Shown: positions 32,216-43,625 of the stretch, piece by piece
How the letters are laid out: every line of letters starts with the position of its first letter
Position numbering within the stretch: position 1 is the first letter of the stretch
Notes under the pieces: model-generated
Databases searched by the model: none
Told to the model about the DNA's origin: nothing
Seen by the model: only the letters and a program-made list of their open reading frames with translations
Made by a program: the position numbers and the translations under genes
Assembly (NCBI RefSeq): GCF_039555335.1
Contig: NC_092635.1
Location: forward strand, 52,512,755 to 52,576,754
Direction: 5' to 3'
DNA length: 64,000 bases
Source of the DNA: Amphiura filiformis
Taxonomy: Eukaryota; Echinodermata; Ophiuroidea; Amphilepidida; Amphiuridae

Positions 32216-32970
32216 GGAAATTGTATTAAGGCTTTAAAATTGTAATTATTGGGAGTTTATTCCCCTGATAAGAAATTGAATTTTTTGAATTGTTTCACAG
32301 AGAGGCGTTTATTTTATGACATGTTTTGTGATTTCACCAGGCCGCCCAGTGCAATAGAGTTCACTTCGGCTTCATCAGACCCATGCCTTCGAGACCAGTT
32401 GTCAAGCTGAATTTATATACTCGATCACTGCATCACCACGTGAAATCACCTCTCGAAAACGCGAGCACGCTGACTGGCTTCCAAGTAGTTTTGTAAACCA
32501 ATCAGGTTAGACGTACGTTGCTGGCGGGGTCCCATTATGAAAAGGCAGTCGCGTTCATAGATTGGCTGACGATCGCAATGAATGTTTTCTGCAACCAATC
32601 ACAAAACAGGTTATATATGGCACCCGTTGGAAATTTTGCACACATCCATGACGTCATGCCCCGGTGCCATGCGGCTTCGCTTTTCTGCAAATGCGAACGA
32701 GTGGTATAAAGTCAGCTTCACAGCTGTGATTTATGAAGCGTATCTGACATTTCTTAATTTTTTTTAAATTTTGTGAGTAGGCCTAGTTGAAGTTAGTGAG
32801 TTTGAGGTTTCGTAAGTTATGTACAAGCTAAAAGTGACAGGCCGTCCTCGAAGAATGTCGACTGTATGCGCGAATTTGGCGAGACTGGATATCATATAGT
32901 TCTACTTGACAGCTTTTTAATCCCTATTCATGATGTGAATCACGCTATTGTGGACCATCCTTCTTATATA
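32216..32970. other. Unassigned stretch
   Basis: GC content is a little higher around 32340-32720. No frame shows a known domain. A TATAAAG at 32704 is noted without support for a promoter. Confidence 0.3.
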
Positions 32971-32974
32971 GTGT

Positions 32975-33785
32975 CTGACCGATCAGGTCCTTATCTGAAT
33001 CGGCCGATTGACCGATCAATTCCCTCTTTGATCTGCCGATTCGATCACCGATTACCAATTCCCCAATTGTAAACAATGGCTGCCATCACCGTGAGTAAAT
33101 TTCACCCGTATGTTGAAAGGGTACTTGTACATATACGATACGCAAAGTATTACCATATAATTATGTATGCTCTGAGCACAAAAACACACTCCGTATTCAT
33201 TTAAAATACCGGTACTTAATTTGACCATGATTATTATCAGTTCAATTTACCTTTTCCCCCTGATGTCCGAATCCGTCGAATCATTCGATCGATCGCCCCA
33301 TTTTAATATTGTGTTTACGTTCAAGTCAGTGTGAGTTTTGCACACGGCCCGTAGCTCTCTCCCATCTGCCATGCATGTGTTTAACCCGGAAGCACAGCAC
33401 TGTGACCCGGAAGTAAGAACTACGTAGTTCTTACTTCCGGGTCACAGTGCTGTGCTTCCGGTTAAACACGTGCATGTCAGATTGAGAGAGCTACGGGCCG
33501 TGCAAACTCACACTGACTTGAAATATGATTATAGGTTTATCGCCTACAAAGCTTGTTCTTTTGCTAAATTTCGCTTGATTTAACTAGTTAATTTCGAAGA
33601 AATACATGTATACCAATAAATGAATACTTGTTAAGCTTCAACAATTACTTTCATGATATTGGGTGATCGGTGCATTACATCGGCGGATGAAGGAAAAATC
33701 GGCCGATGCAGATCACTACCGATAAGCTAATAATCGGCCCGATTCGGAAGCTACCGATCAGATCGGTCAGTCTCTATTCTTATAC
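32975..33785. repeat. Inverted-repeat element with a 200-bp inner palindrome
   Basis: The outer ends GTCTGACCGATCAGG and GATCGGTCAGTCTC are inverted and CGGCCGAT words recur inside. A near-perfect palindrome fills 33321-33521 (TCAAGTCAGTGTGAGTTTTG ... CTCACACTGACTTGA; centre GAACTACGTAGTTC). Confidence 0.75.
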
Positions 33786-35234
33786 TTGAGTGTTTGGACA
33801 AGCGGAACAGTCTTTTGTCTAGCTCTGTTTGTAAACAGACGAGGAGGTCAAGGCTCCTGCTAGCCTTCAAAAACTCTACGTCCGATCGGACGCACAACTG
33901 TAAAACCTGGTCGGGAAATGTGCGTACCACAAAATTTTTGTGCGTCCGTACATGTATGTTCATGTGTTGGGCAACAGGGAATACAATTTTACAAAGCCCC
34001 CGATTGCCGGTATTGCATCGCAGTTTGATGCAAATATTTGACTATTTCCTTTCAGATTCCTGATGAGATTTTAAAGATTTATGTAAATATTATTGTCAAT
34101 AACAAATTATGTGAATGCATACTGGCTGCCAATGTACGATAGTTTAGAAAGTTGTATTTTTGCTCTCGTGTTTTTGCAAAAGCTTATGACGTCTCGCGTG
34201 CTACCGTAAGAATTTTCATTCATTGACTCGAATGGTTGACTGGTGACCCGGAAGTGTTGCAAAATGGGAGTGGTTAAATGTGAAAGGTCAATAACTCGTT
34301 TACTGATTGGTCCATTGGTTATGAATATTAATTAAGCTTTATTAGGAGAATTAGGAGTGATCAGTCAACATAATTTTCGCAATATTTATGATGATGAAGT
34401 TGGTAAGCTTATAATCACTCATTTTGGGGCTGAATCAACTTGCATCCGACTGGAAGCAACGGGTTGATGAAATTTGTTGAACATTGCGTCCAGCAATACA
34501 AAAATGCGTCTGGACGCAAGAATTCGCATCCAGCGGGAGCCTTGGAGGGGTTCAAAATTGTCATCCTCGCCAAATAGGAAAGACAGCGACAGCGTATTAT
34601 AGTAAGTAGGTACGGTATCCAAGGCAAACCTTAGTTAACACATTTGCTAGTCAGCGAAATTCGCCGAGACCGGGGCCCAAACACATTTGCATATTTACAT
34701 AGAAATTTGAATTTTTTTCGAGAATAGGCGGTGAAGGAAACCTACATAAATATGTTTTCTATACTTCACTTGACCCAAATATATGATTTTTTATGGTGAT
34801 AATCAAAGTCGCACATGGAATTTTAGAGGATTTTGATAGTAGTTCCATTAAAAAAAGCTGCTATCGCCATGAGACTAAGATCTAGAAACACCCCTAAATG
34901 CCGTTTTGGGGAATTTTGCTAGCAGAATCTTTTTGATGAAAGTCAATCTTTGACAAGAGGTAACTTTGTTACGGAAAGTGCTATGACAAAAATGTTTTCA
35001 GTTTTGGCTTTCTTTACTCAATGGCTTTAATTTGATATGTAAAATGATGCAGTTTGATGGCAAATTTGAATTCACCTAGCATACCTATAGTAAGGCACTT
35101 AGTACGAGGAACCCATATACCGTAGTACATGTAGCTCTGCACAACGGTATGGGATGAAGTGTATACAAAAAGCTAGTGCAACGTTGCACTAAAAAATACA
35201 AGGCTCCTGTAGCTAAAATAGTTGCATGTTTGTC
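33786..35234. other. Non-coding stretch, no gene seen
   Basis: A short CATCCGACTGGAAGCAACGG / TCGCATCCAGCGGGAGCC pair (34440-34545) may be an old inverted repeat. No coding signal. Confidence 0.35.
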
Positions 35235-35235
35235 A

Positions 35236-36286
35236 TCTATATAAATAAAAGGAAGTCGCTAAATCTGTGCGCGAATAGACTCAGAGATGATTTCACTTTC
35301 AGCTCTGATTTATTAAATACATTGATCGGGTACATATTGCCATTAAACCATCTGAGGTTCATTTTGCAAAAATTGATGGTAACTAAGAGAATAACATAAA
35401 AACTGTCGTGTTGCTATGCAAAATCGCATGCAGTGGCATTGTGGGTAATAAGGACAGTGTGAACCGCGTAATAATATTTCCATTAAAAAACCATACGCAG
35501 AGCAACATTGCCCTGTTTTCTGCCAACTGCGAGGTGGCCAAGAAATGATTCAGGCTATCTAGATGCACAACATCGCGTACTTTAAGAATGAACTTACGAG
35601 CTTTTCGCCCCTACGCAGAGCTACGCACCCCATTTTCCGCCACTGCACCGAAGTTGGCAGCCAAGAGATTAAGGCTACGTCGCGTGAATTGTATTATTTA
35701 TTGTAGGCCTATAATGAATCGTCGTTTAGTTTTACAGCCACATTCATACGGGAGATTGAGGAATATGTGATACGGGGAACGCATTGCACTTTATTTGGTT
35801 GAAAACGGTCAAGACCAAGAATTGGCCTGAAAATCAGTGAAAATATGGTTAAAACCGGGTTTTTCCGGGATTTTTGTTGTCAAAACTCAGTGGTAACGCT
35901 TGCGTGCCGTAACTAACTGGCAACAGGGGTTGGCGTTAGTACGTCGGCGCGCTGAGCAATGTGACGCGCACGTCACGGGTGCATAATATGCTCCACTTTA
36001 CGTTGTTACGTGTTAATATGCACAGACCAACTTTCCGTGCCAGAGAAATAGAAAGAAAAGAAAGGAAGACAAAACTGAAAAGGTAGGCCTATGGATGGGT
36101 CGGGTTGTGGATTATATGCATGGTACTGGATTCGGTTAAGAGATTACCCGCCAAGATGATAAAAATCGTGAGGATACGAGAGGAAAGAAGGAAGCTAAAA
36201 ATGAAATGAATGAATGAATGAATGAATGAATGAATGAATGAATGAATGAATGAATGAATGAATGAATGAATGAATGAATGAATGAA

Positions 36287-36329
<43 letters not shown>

Positions 36330-37207
36330 ATACATAAATAAATACATAAATAAATAAATAAATAAATAACAATAAATAAATAAATAAATAAATAACGTAA
36401 AAAACCCTAAAATAATGAGAACAGAATTAAATAGATAAAATTCAAACGGGAAATCACAAGCTAAGCAGGAAATATGAAAAATGGGAACAAAATGTAGAAA
36501 AAAAGCCAAAACTAAAAGGAAAAATGTAAGAAATGGTAGATTTATAAAATAATGCATGGGAACGGGACTCAATAAATGAATAACATGGAAACGGAAATCA
36601 CGAGCAAAGCAGCATGGGAACAAAATAGACCTATGCAAAAGAAACTGAAGAGAAAGAAAGGAGCTAAATGAATAGAAAAAAAGAAGAAGACAAAAAAGGT
36701 AGGCCTACGGGTAGGCCTATTATACAGGTTATGATTACAGTAACTAAATGAAACGGGAGCAAACTAAAGAGGGAAAGAAAGAAACTAATCGGGAAAATTA
36801 AGGGAAAAAAGAAGTTAAAATTAGAAACTAATCACGAAAAATAAGAAAAATAAATAACAACTGAAGGAAGCGGGAAATCACAAGCTAAGCAGCTGATAAA
36901 AATGAAGCTATAAAGGGAAACGATATAAGGATAGATTTAGAAAATAATGGGAATGGGGTTAGGCCTAGATAGATAAATAACATGGAAACGGAAAATCACA
37001 AGCTAAATAGCATTTTGTTTTAATGGAAACAAACTAGGCCCTTGCAGAATAAACTGAAAAGAAAATGGAAATGCAAGAAGGGACAGGTTTAGAAAAATAA
37101 AATTTACCTTTCAATGATTCTACCTTTTCAGTAATTCCTCCTGTTTTAGTGATCGCTCCCATTTACTCATCTAGCGGGGACCCGCGCGAAGCGCGGGTAT
37201 CCCGCTA
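35236..37207 (+). mobile_element. Possible non-autonomous Helitron
   Basis: The 5' end TCTATATAAATAAAAGGAAG follows an A. The 3' end is a GC hairpin (ACCCGCGC-GAA-GCGCGGGT), six bases later CTAG, then a T. Helitrons end this way (5'-TC ... hairpin-CTRR-3', inserted between A and T). There is no Rep/helicase frame. Two simple repeats lie inside (36203-36392). The pairing of these two ends is inferred. Confidence 0.45.
36203..36392. repeat. (GAAT)n then (AAAT)n microsatellite
   Basis: About 85 bp of GAAT units pass directly into about 105 bp of AAAT units. The minus-strand Ile/His/Ser and Ile/Tyr/Leu frames are artefacts of the repeat. Confidence 0.95.
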
Positions 37208-37281
37208 GTAATATTAATTACACAGCTTCTTGTACTTCTTAAACTCTTAATATGCTTGTAATTGTAATTAATACCCCATTA

Positions 37282-37669
37282 GGCCCTTCGCACTTGATTA
37301 TTAGTTTCCTGTTTAAGATTTTGAAAAAGGGACGAGGTGACTTTTAATTATTAATTATTAATTATCTTTTATTTTCTTTATTTAATTTGAACTATTACAA
37401 GCAGCTATTGACTCGTTTTGACTAGAGCGGGCATTTAATTATTTCACAACAATATTTGATTTTATAAACAAGTGAAGGTGGAGTTGTACTCTTTGTTCAT
37501 TCATCATTATTGTTGATATTATTAAAGTCAGAAAATGGAAAGTAGAAGTAGTTGAAAGTTATTTTAAAGGAGAAAACTAGAAATAAAAATAAAATAATTA
37601 ATTATTTTGAGATTTTCAATTTTGGATGCGGGCGGTAAACAGGAAACTAATAATCAAGTGCGAAGGGCC
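37282..37669. mobile_element. MITE with ~34-bp terminal inverted repeats, TTA duplication
   Basis: GGCCCTTCGCACTTGATTAT.. (through TAGTTTCCTGTTTA) is repeated exactly in inverse at 37636-37669. TTA is at 37279-37281 and 37670-37672. The 3-bp TWA target points to PIF/Harbinger. The perfect ends suggest a young copy. Confidence 0.9.
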
Positions 37670-37840
37670 TTATTTATCCAGAATAAATAAAAATTCATTA
37701 ACACATGATCCACATCGGCACACCAAAACTGAGATGGCACTTCAGTGCAAACTTAGATAGGGCAGCACCAATACGAAAATGTCATACCGATAAATAAAAT
37801 GATGTGTCTGTTTTGCCCGTTATTTAAGTTTGTGTTGCGA

Positions 37841-38043
37841 ACTATAATATTTACAGTAATTTCTTGGCCAAACTGGAACACTATAAACGCTAGTGGCTCC
37901 GCGATAAACACACGCGAATATAGCGTGGTACAGAAGAAAGCATACACACGCCTTACATTGCGTACACGCTTAGTACGCTACATGGACGCAACGCGAATGT
38001 TCCAGTTTGGCCAAGAAATTACTGTAAATATTTATATTATAGT
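37841..38043. repeat. Palindrome with 40-bp arms
   Basis: ACTATAATATTTACAGTAAT..TTCTTGGCCAAACTGGAACA is inverted at 38000-38043. The 190-codon plus-strand frame (37799-38371) runs through it and has no domain, so I treat it as chance. Confidence 0.75.
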
Positions 38044-38617
38044 AAGGCACTACTGTTCAGTTGCTCTTAATAGTCTTATCATATGCATACAATGGTTGGC
38101 TACATGCTTACATGCTTATGATAAACTCAAATTAAAACATTACTCCAACTTGTGTAAGCATGGCATAATGGTAGGCCAAGTCAGTATACATGATGTTGTA
38201 AGTTTTAGTCATGCAAACTATATAATTATGCTAGTAGTTCAATCTCAGAGTCTGACACTTTCCGGGAGACTTTCACTGACTTCCGAGTTAGTTTCTCTTA
38301 ATTTTAAGCTTACCTTACCAAGTGCGTTTCATCAAATAAGGGGCGAATCGTGTCCTTTGGTACTTTTATAATTATCGGCATAGCTGTGTTTCACTTTATA
38401 GAAAGGTCTGGCGCCGCAAAGCCACGCAGGAATTACAAGTAAAAAAGTTTTTGGTCTTTCCTATACCGTGAAAGTTGAAGTAGACCTCTATCATGTCTAT
38501 CGAGACTCCATTTTGTTTTGCAGACTGTTTTTTTTCCTGAGTTATAGCGCCCTCTTTGACTGAGAGCAAGAGAGCGCTGGCCAGTCATGCCAGTTTTTGG
38601 CGAAGGCCCACAACGGG

Positions 38618-38756
38618 CTTGCTTGCTTTAATACTTGTTTGCTCGGCTTGCCGGGTTTGCTTGCCATGCGGGGCTTGCTTGCTTGATTACTTGCTTGCTT
38701 GCTTACTTGATTGCTTGATTTATTACTTGATTGCTTGCTTGCTTACTTACTTACTC
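38618..38756. repeat. Degenerate (CTTG)n/(CTTA)n microsatellite
   Basis: GCTTGCTTGATTACTTGCTT-type units over about 140 bp. Confidence 0.85.
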
Positions 38757-39947
38757 AGGCCTACTTACAATATAGTTCAGCGCTGATTATAAGTTCTAGT
38801 TTGAAGATCAATATTAATACTCATCCTATAGGCTAATGTTAGGAAAATGGTACCGTACTAACATTTAATTTAATTAATATTAGGCCTAATTATGTTGATT
38901 AAGGCCGAGTAAAAAAAAACCATGTTTCTCGTCCGCGCCCTCCTCCTTTTTTGAAGATTTTTCAAATTTCTTTTTATTTTGTAAACTTTCAGTTATAGCC
39001 CTAACTTGTTGAAAAGGATGTTTCAGAAGTTGAAACTTAATTTACGGCTTTGTAAATGCATAATACATAATTTCAGAAGAGTTTTGTGATCACCAGGGGG
39101 GCATACCTCTCAAAACATTAGAATAAAAAGGGCCTCCTCCTTTTTCACAGATATCAATCTGTATGTCGAATACCCAAAATATGGTGCCAAATACAGGTAT
39201 TTAGCGTCGTTCCAATAAAAAATAGAAAATAAAAAGCCCCTCATCCTCCTAATTTTCAAAAACCCGGACGAGAAACATATTTTTATTTTTACTTGGCCTA
39301 ATCAATAGCCTACTAATAAGAAAATAATAATTAAAAAATACATTAAACAAAAGGCTTAAAGAGCCACCAGAAGAAGTGTGCACATAGCTTCACTTTTGTG
39401 GTGCAACAGCCGTTCTAGTTTCAAAAGTGCCATCTCAACACAGCTATTTCTTCTAAAAAGCTCTAAAACGGGCAATTTAGGCAAAAATATCTTTTGGTAT
39501 TTTTGAAATGAAATTATTCAAATACACGTAGGGCTTGGCTAATCGATGTCATAATATGATATGAAATTATGCATTATTTTGTAGCAGGCTATGTTAGCAC
39601 ATCTATGACATACTGACAATGAGAAGAAATGTATACCAAAATCTTTGATGATTTTTACAATCGTCCGGATTAGCAAATCACTGAATGGGCTTTTAAATTT
39701 GGTTAATAGTTTTATCTTTCCTTTGCTAGAAAGCACCGGGGTTTTTTTGTTTTGTTTTGTTGTTGTTGTTGTTTAGGGTAGACTATGTATTGTTGGTCGA
39801 AGCAGCCAAAAAAATCGATTTTCATTGTCTAAATCAATATATTATTGAAAAATAACACCTTGATGGTTTGCAAAAGTTCATTCTACAAATCATATGCATG
39901 CACTTTGAAAACTTACTGGGTGTATTGTTGTAAATGATTTATGTAGG
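38757..39947. other. Non-coding stretch, no bounded element
   Basis: TAGGCCTA words and a CATGTTTCTCGTCCGCGCCC / CGGACGAGAAACAT inverted pair (38920, 39266) suggest a decayed palindromic element over 38900-39290. No gene. Confidence 0.4.
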
Positions 39948-40979
39948 GGAAGGTGGGGCATAACGGAACACTTAACTTCGAGGATGCTCTGTGACGTCAC
40001 CATAATTAATATGACTGTAAAAAGTATATGTTCAGTTGAAGTTTGTAATTACCTTTAATATACCATTAACCAATATAACTTGAATCTTACAATTTTTTAT
40101 AAAAATGAAGAAATATTTTCAAAAAAATAAATCCGTTTTGCCCCACTATCGGGGCAAAACGGAACCCCCCTATGGGGCAAAACGGAACCCTGGGTGTAAA
40201 CTTATATCAGTAGTTCCATCGGTAGGCCCTAGGCCTAGTTATATGTAGGCATATATTCAGTTACAATATTAAGTGGGCCTACCATCTCTGGTTAACTTCT
40301 TATAGACCTAGTAGGCCTATAATATGTATGACCAATATTTGATTAGAAAGAAATATTAAGTAGGCCTATATACCCATCTCTGTGGAGTAAGTTAACTTTT
40401 AATCATTAATTCTATCTGCAGGCCTAGTTTAATATGCCTATGTTTCAGCGAAGTGTTTACCATGCTCGAGTAGGCCCCTAGATAACGCCTACATTTCCTT
40501 GAGTGAATACGTATTATGTCCAATTGGGGCCAAACGGAACCCATCTGTGGGGCAAAACGCCCGGGGCAAAACGGAACCCTGTTCCGTTATGCCCCACACT
40601 AGGGGTTCCGTTTTGCCCCATACCTGATTTTTTAGGAATAGGTTGCATGCATAATACATTGTAGCATATAGGCCATGCAGTTCATACAGCTCAAAGCTAG
40701 TACCTTAGTGTTTACAATACACAATTATTTGGGAATCCGATATTAATGAAGTAAAATTTCCGCGCATGAAACATCTACATATCTTCAACAGACAGGTTGT
40801 AATTTTTTGACTCGATCTTGCTCGGATGTCAGTAGATTGTTTCAGATCAAATTTTTGTTGTAAATCTGTGTGGCCATACTTGTGTTCCTCAATATAATTT
40901 GCATAGACGGCAGTATTGCCAAGGCCTATTTTTCCGTTGGGTCCGTTTTGCCCCGGGGGTCCGTTATGCCCCACCTTCC
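39948..40979. mobile_element. DNA-transposon-like element packed with GGGGCAAAACGGAAC phrases
   Basis: Terminal inverted repeat GGAAGGTGGGGCATAACGGA at 39948 and its inverse at 40960-40979. About eleven GGGG(C/T)(A)AAACGGAAC-type phrases lie inside on both strands (for example 40152, 40175, 40563, 40603, 40941). No transposase frame. Such subterminal phrase clusters are usual transposase-binding arrays. Confidence 0.7.
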
Positions 40980-41178
40980 GTTTTGCAAATGTGATATGTT
41001 GTTTCAGCCTTCTTTACAACATAGGCCTATAACTCAAGAATCACATGACCTACATAAGTATATCTGTGATAAGCTTACTTAAATTCTACACGCTCCGATC
41101 GCTATGAAAGATCAATGCAAATTCGCAAGATGCCGTGAACTACTAAATCGCAACAGTTTAAAATAATTACTAAGAAAG

Positions 41179-42437
41179 TGACCTGATATTTGGAAAATCA
41201 TATTCTTTAAGACTTATGCATAACATAAAATGTTGCCCTTTCAAGCATTCATGCAAAAAGAACATGAAAATGTTCCTTGTACGAAATGTGACTAATTCGT
41301 TATGGAATTACTGACATTTATTCAGCGTGCTCAGGGGCGTAGCCAGCTTTCTTGGTCAGGGGGGGCAAAATAAATTTTTTGGGGCACAGACGAAAAAAAT
41401 TGCAGTTGCATCATACAATACATAGAGACTGTATGTCTTCGAGCTTCCCGAAAAGGGCCTTATTGGGATGATGTGCGCGCGCAGCGCAAAAAAAATGGTA
41501 TTTTACACTATTTTCGCCCATTATCCGGCTTTAAAAGGGCTTTATTGTTACAATGTGCGCGCGTAGCGCAAAAATTTAGTATTTTACACTATTTTGGCCC
41601 TGAATTTTGCTAGAAAAGGGGCTCCTTGCCCTTTTTCTTTTCCTTTGCCCTCCTGATTTTCTCTTTCATTTTTTGTCAGAGGGGCACTTTTTTCTTTCAT
41701 TTTTTGTCAGGGGGGGGGCACTCTGCCCCCCCCTGGCTACGCTACTGAGCGTGCTACTATATAGTAGTAAGGACACTGTTTTCATATTAATAATAATCAT
41801 GATGATCATGTAATAAATTGATATCAAATTAAAGATTCTATTTTTCTCAGTAACATATTGAAATTAGGAGTTCCAAATAAGTTATTTCCGAAGATATCAT
41901 AGTGCCGTCGAATTAGTCTAAAACGGACCACAGTTGAGACTAATTCGGCATGCAGATGGAAATATTAGGGTCTGGGTCTTTGGGTGATATGCAGATCTAA
42001 AGGAAAAATATGGGGTCTTTGGGTGACAGAGCATGTGCTGGTAATGGGTTTTTTTACGGTGACATGGTGAAAAATGGGGTCTTATAGCCTGGTCTTTGGG
42101 TAGAGCACGTGCTGGTAACGGGGAGCTATGGGGTCTTTGGGTGACAGCGATGGTGAAAAGGGGGTCTTAATAGCCCTACATACATACGCGTCACCTCCTA
42201 AGTGGGAGTACCCCCCTCCCCCCGATTTCAGCACATCACATCAAAGCTCCCATTGGGCGCCAAATTCCAGGAATTTTATTTTATCATCTTCGGAAGTATA
42301 GGGCCTACCAATTTGGAATTCCTAATTTCAATTATGTTAATGAGCAAAATAGGACCTTTCATCTGACACCAAAATTTACATTTTGTTGGGGCAAAGTGCA
42401 CGGGGGATGAGGCTGTCAATCAGGTTACCTTTAATAA
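41179..42437. mobile_element. Repeat copy carrying two insertions
   Basis: GTGACCTGATATTTGGAAAA.., TGCAAAAAGAACATG, ATTGAAATTAGGAGTTCC and TCAATCAGGTTACCTTTAAT match, in inverse order and strand, 62862-63346. The copy here is interrupted at 41332-41747 (hAT-type MITE) and about 41955-42270 (GGGGTCTTTGGGTGACAG phrases). Confidence 0.75.
41332..41747. mobile_element. hAT-type MITE, perfect 8-bp TSD
   Basis: CAGGGGCGTAGCCAG and CTGGCTACGCTACTG ends; AGCGTGCT directly on both sides (41324-41331, 41748-41755). The uninterrupted relative at about 63190-63210 has a single AGCGTGAT there. G-rich inside, no frame. Confidence 0.92.
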
Positions 42438-42819
42438 GGAAAATGTTGTGATTCATAGTTTTAAATATAAAATCTACTTCAATTTAAGCCATGCCATGAT
42501 TATTATAGCCTAAACTTTTTATGTACTTTTTGCCAACAATTTGCTTAAAATTAATTATTTTACATGACTTAATTGCCTGAAACTTGATCAAAGTGTTTCT
42601 AATGTATTCTAATGCTTGTATTATATTGTCTAGCCGCCCTCTAATTTGCATATTTACATAATTAATGACCTAATTGCATGCTAATTACTCGGCAAATATG
42701 CAAATTAGAGCGAGTGGCTACATTAACAATGCCCAAATTGGGAAAAAGTCTGTAAAATATTTAGTACCATGAACATTTATGAATTGAATATGCCCTTTAC
42801 AGTCATTCTGGCTCATTAA

Positions 42820-43166
42820 GGGGGTACTACACCCCTTGATAAATTTATGACTACTTTTGCAGTTTTCCCAAAAACAAATAAAACACTGGTAACAAAAATT
42901 ATACATATTATAGGGCAAGGAATCCAGTTACTACACTGGAATTTCAGGTACTCAAGACGAGTAGTTATTGATTTATTGATCAAATATTGGTTTCCCTCAT
43001 TTTTGACTGTAACTCCACAACTGTTGTCTGCTGAAATAAAATTTTCAGTGCAGTAGTTGTAGTCCTTGCCCCTATAATATACATATCTAACTTGTCACCA
43101 ATCCGCTATAATTTTTGAGAAAAATGCAAAAATAGGCTCAAAATTGGCCAGGGGTGTAGTACCCCC
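42820..43166. mobile_element. TTAA-flanked palindromic MITE (piggyBac-like)
   Basis: GGGGGTACTACACCCCTTGA ... CAGGGGTGTAGTACCCCC, with TTAA at 42816-42819 and 43167-43170. Same family as 13765 and 54631. Confidence 0.9.
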
Positions 43167-43170
43167 TTAA

Positions 43171-43621
43171 GGTAGTTTTAACGGCTACGGTGTACAGTGT
43201 TATAGTGATACAGGATAGATCCGGAGGGGGTCTTCCTGGAGGTATACGGGGATGTGCCACGGTTTTGGTGTACCTTTTTTTAGCGATTTTGGTATATCGA
43301 TGGGTGTGTTTTCAGTGGAGACCAATGCGCATTTTGGCAAAAGTGGGCTTAGGTCAAATTTGGGGGATTCGTGGCTTTTTGTTGAAAATTGGTATATTGA
43401 TGGGTAATAAAAACAGCAAAAAGTAGGTATAGAAAACGTCAGCATCCGAAAGTCTGCGTGGCACACATTTTTCTAAGACCCCCCCACACCCGGGTGTAGT
43501 CAAAAACGCTCTTTTGGAAAGAAAAAAAAAGGTGGCAGGGGAGTTTTTCTCACCCATCTATACACATCCTGTAGTGTATCGTTTCAAAGAAAATCATGAC
43601 ACCGTAGCCGTTTAAACTACC
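43171..43621. mobile_element. Second TTAA-flanked MITE, sharing its left TTAA
   Basis: GGTAGTTTTAACGGCTACGG at the left and CCGTAGCCGTTTAAACTACC at the right; TTAA at 43167-43170 and 43622-43625. Unrelated inside to the neighbour. A 78-codon frame is present without any domain. Confidence 0.85.
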
Positions 43622-43625
43622 TTAA

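Noticed and set aside
32300..32440. Hammerhead ribozyme on the minus strand (contains CTGATGA)
   Set aside because: No pairing stem II followed by GAAA; the motif alone is not enough.
36136..36638. Minus-strand frames rich in Ile/Tyr/Leu and His/Ser/Phe
   Set aside because: They translate the GAAT/AAAT microsatellite and its flank.
37799..38371. 190-codon plus-strand frame
   Set aside because: It runs through a 200-bp palindrome and shows no domain, signal peptide or conserved motif; likely chance.
43190..43426. 78-codon frame inside the second TTAA element
   Set aside because: No transposase or other motif, Gly-rich by composition; the element is too short to be autonomous.
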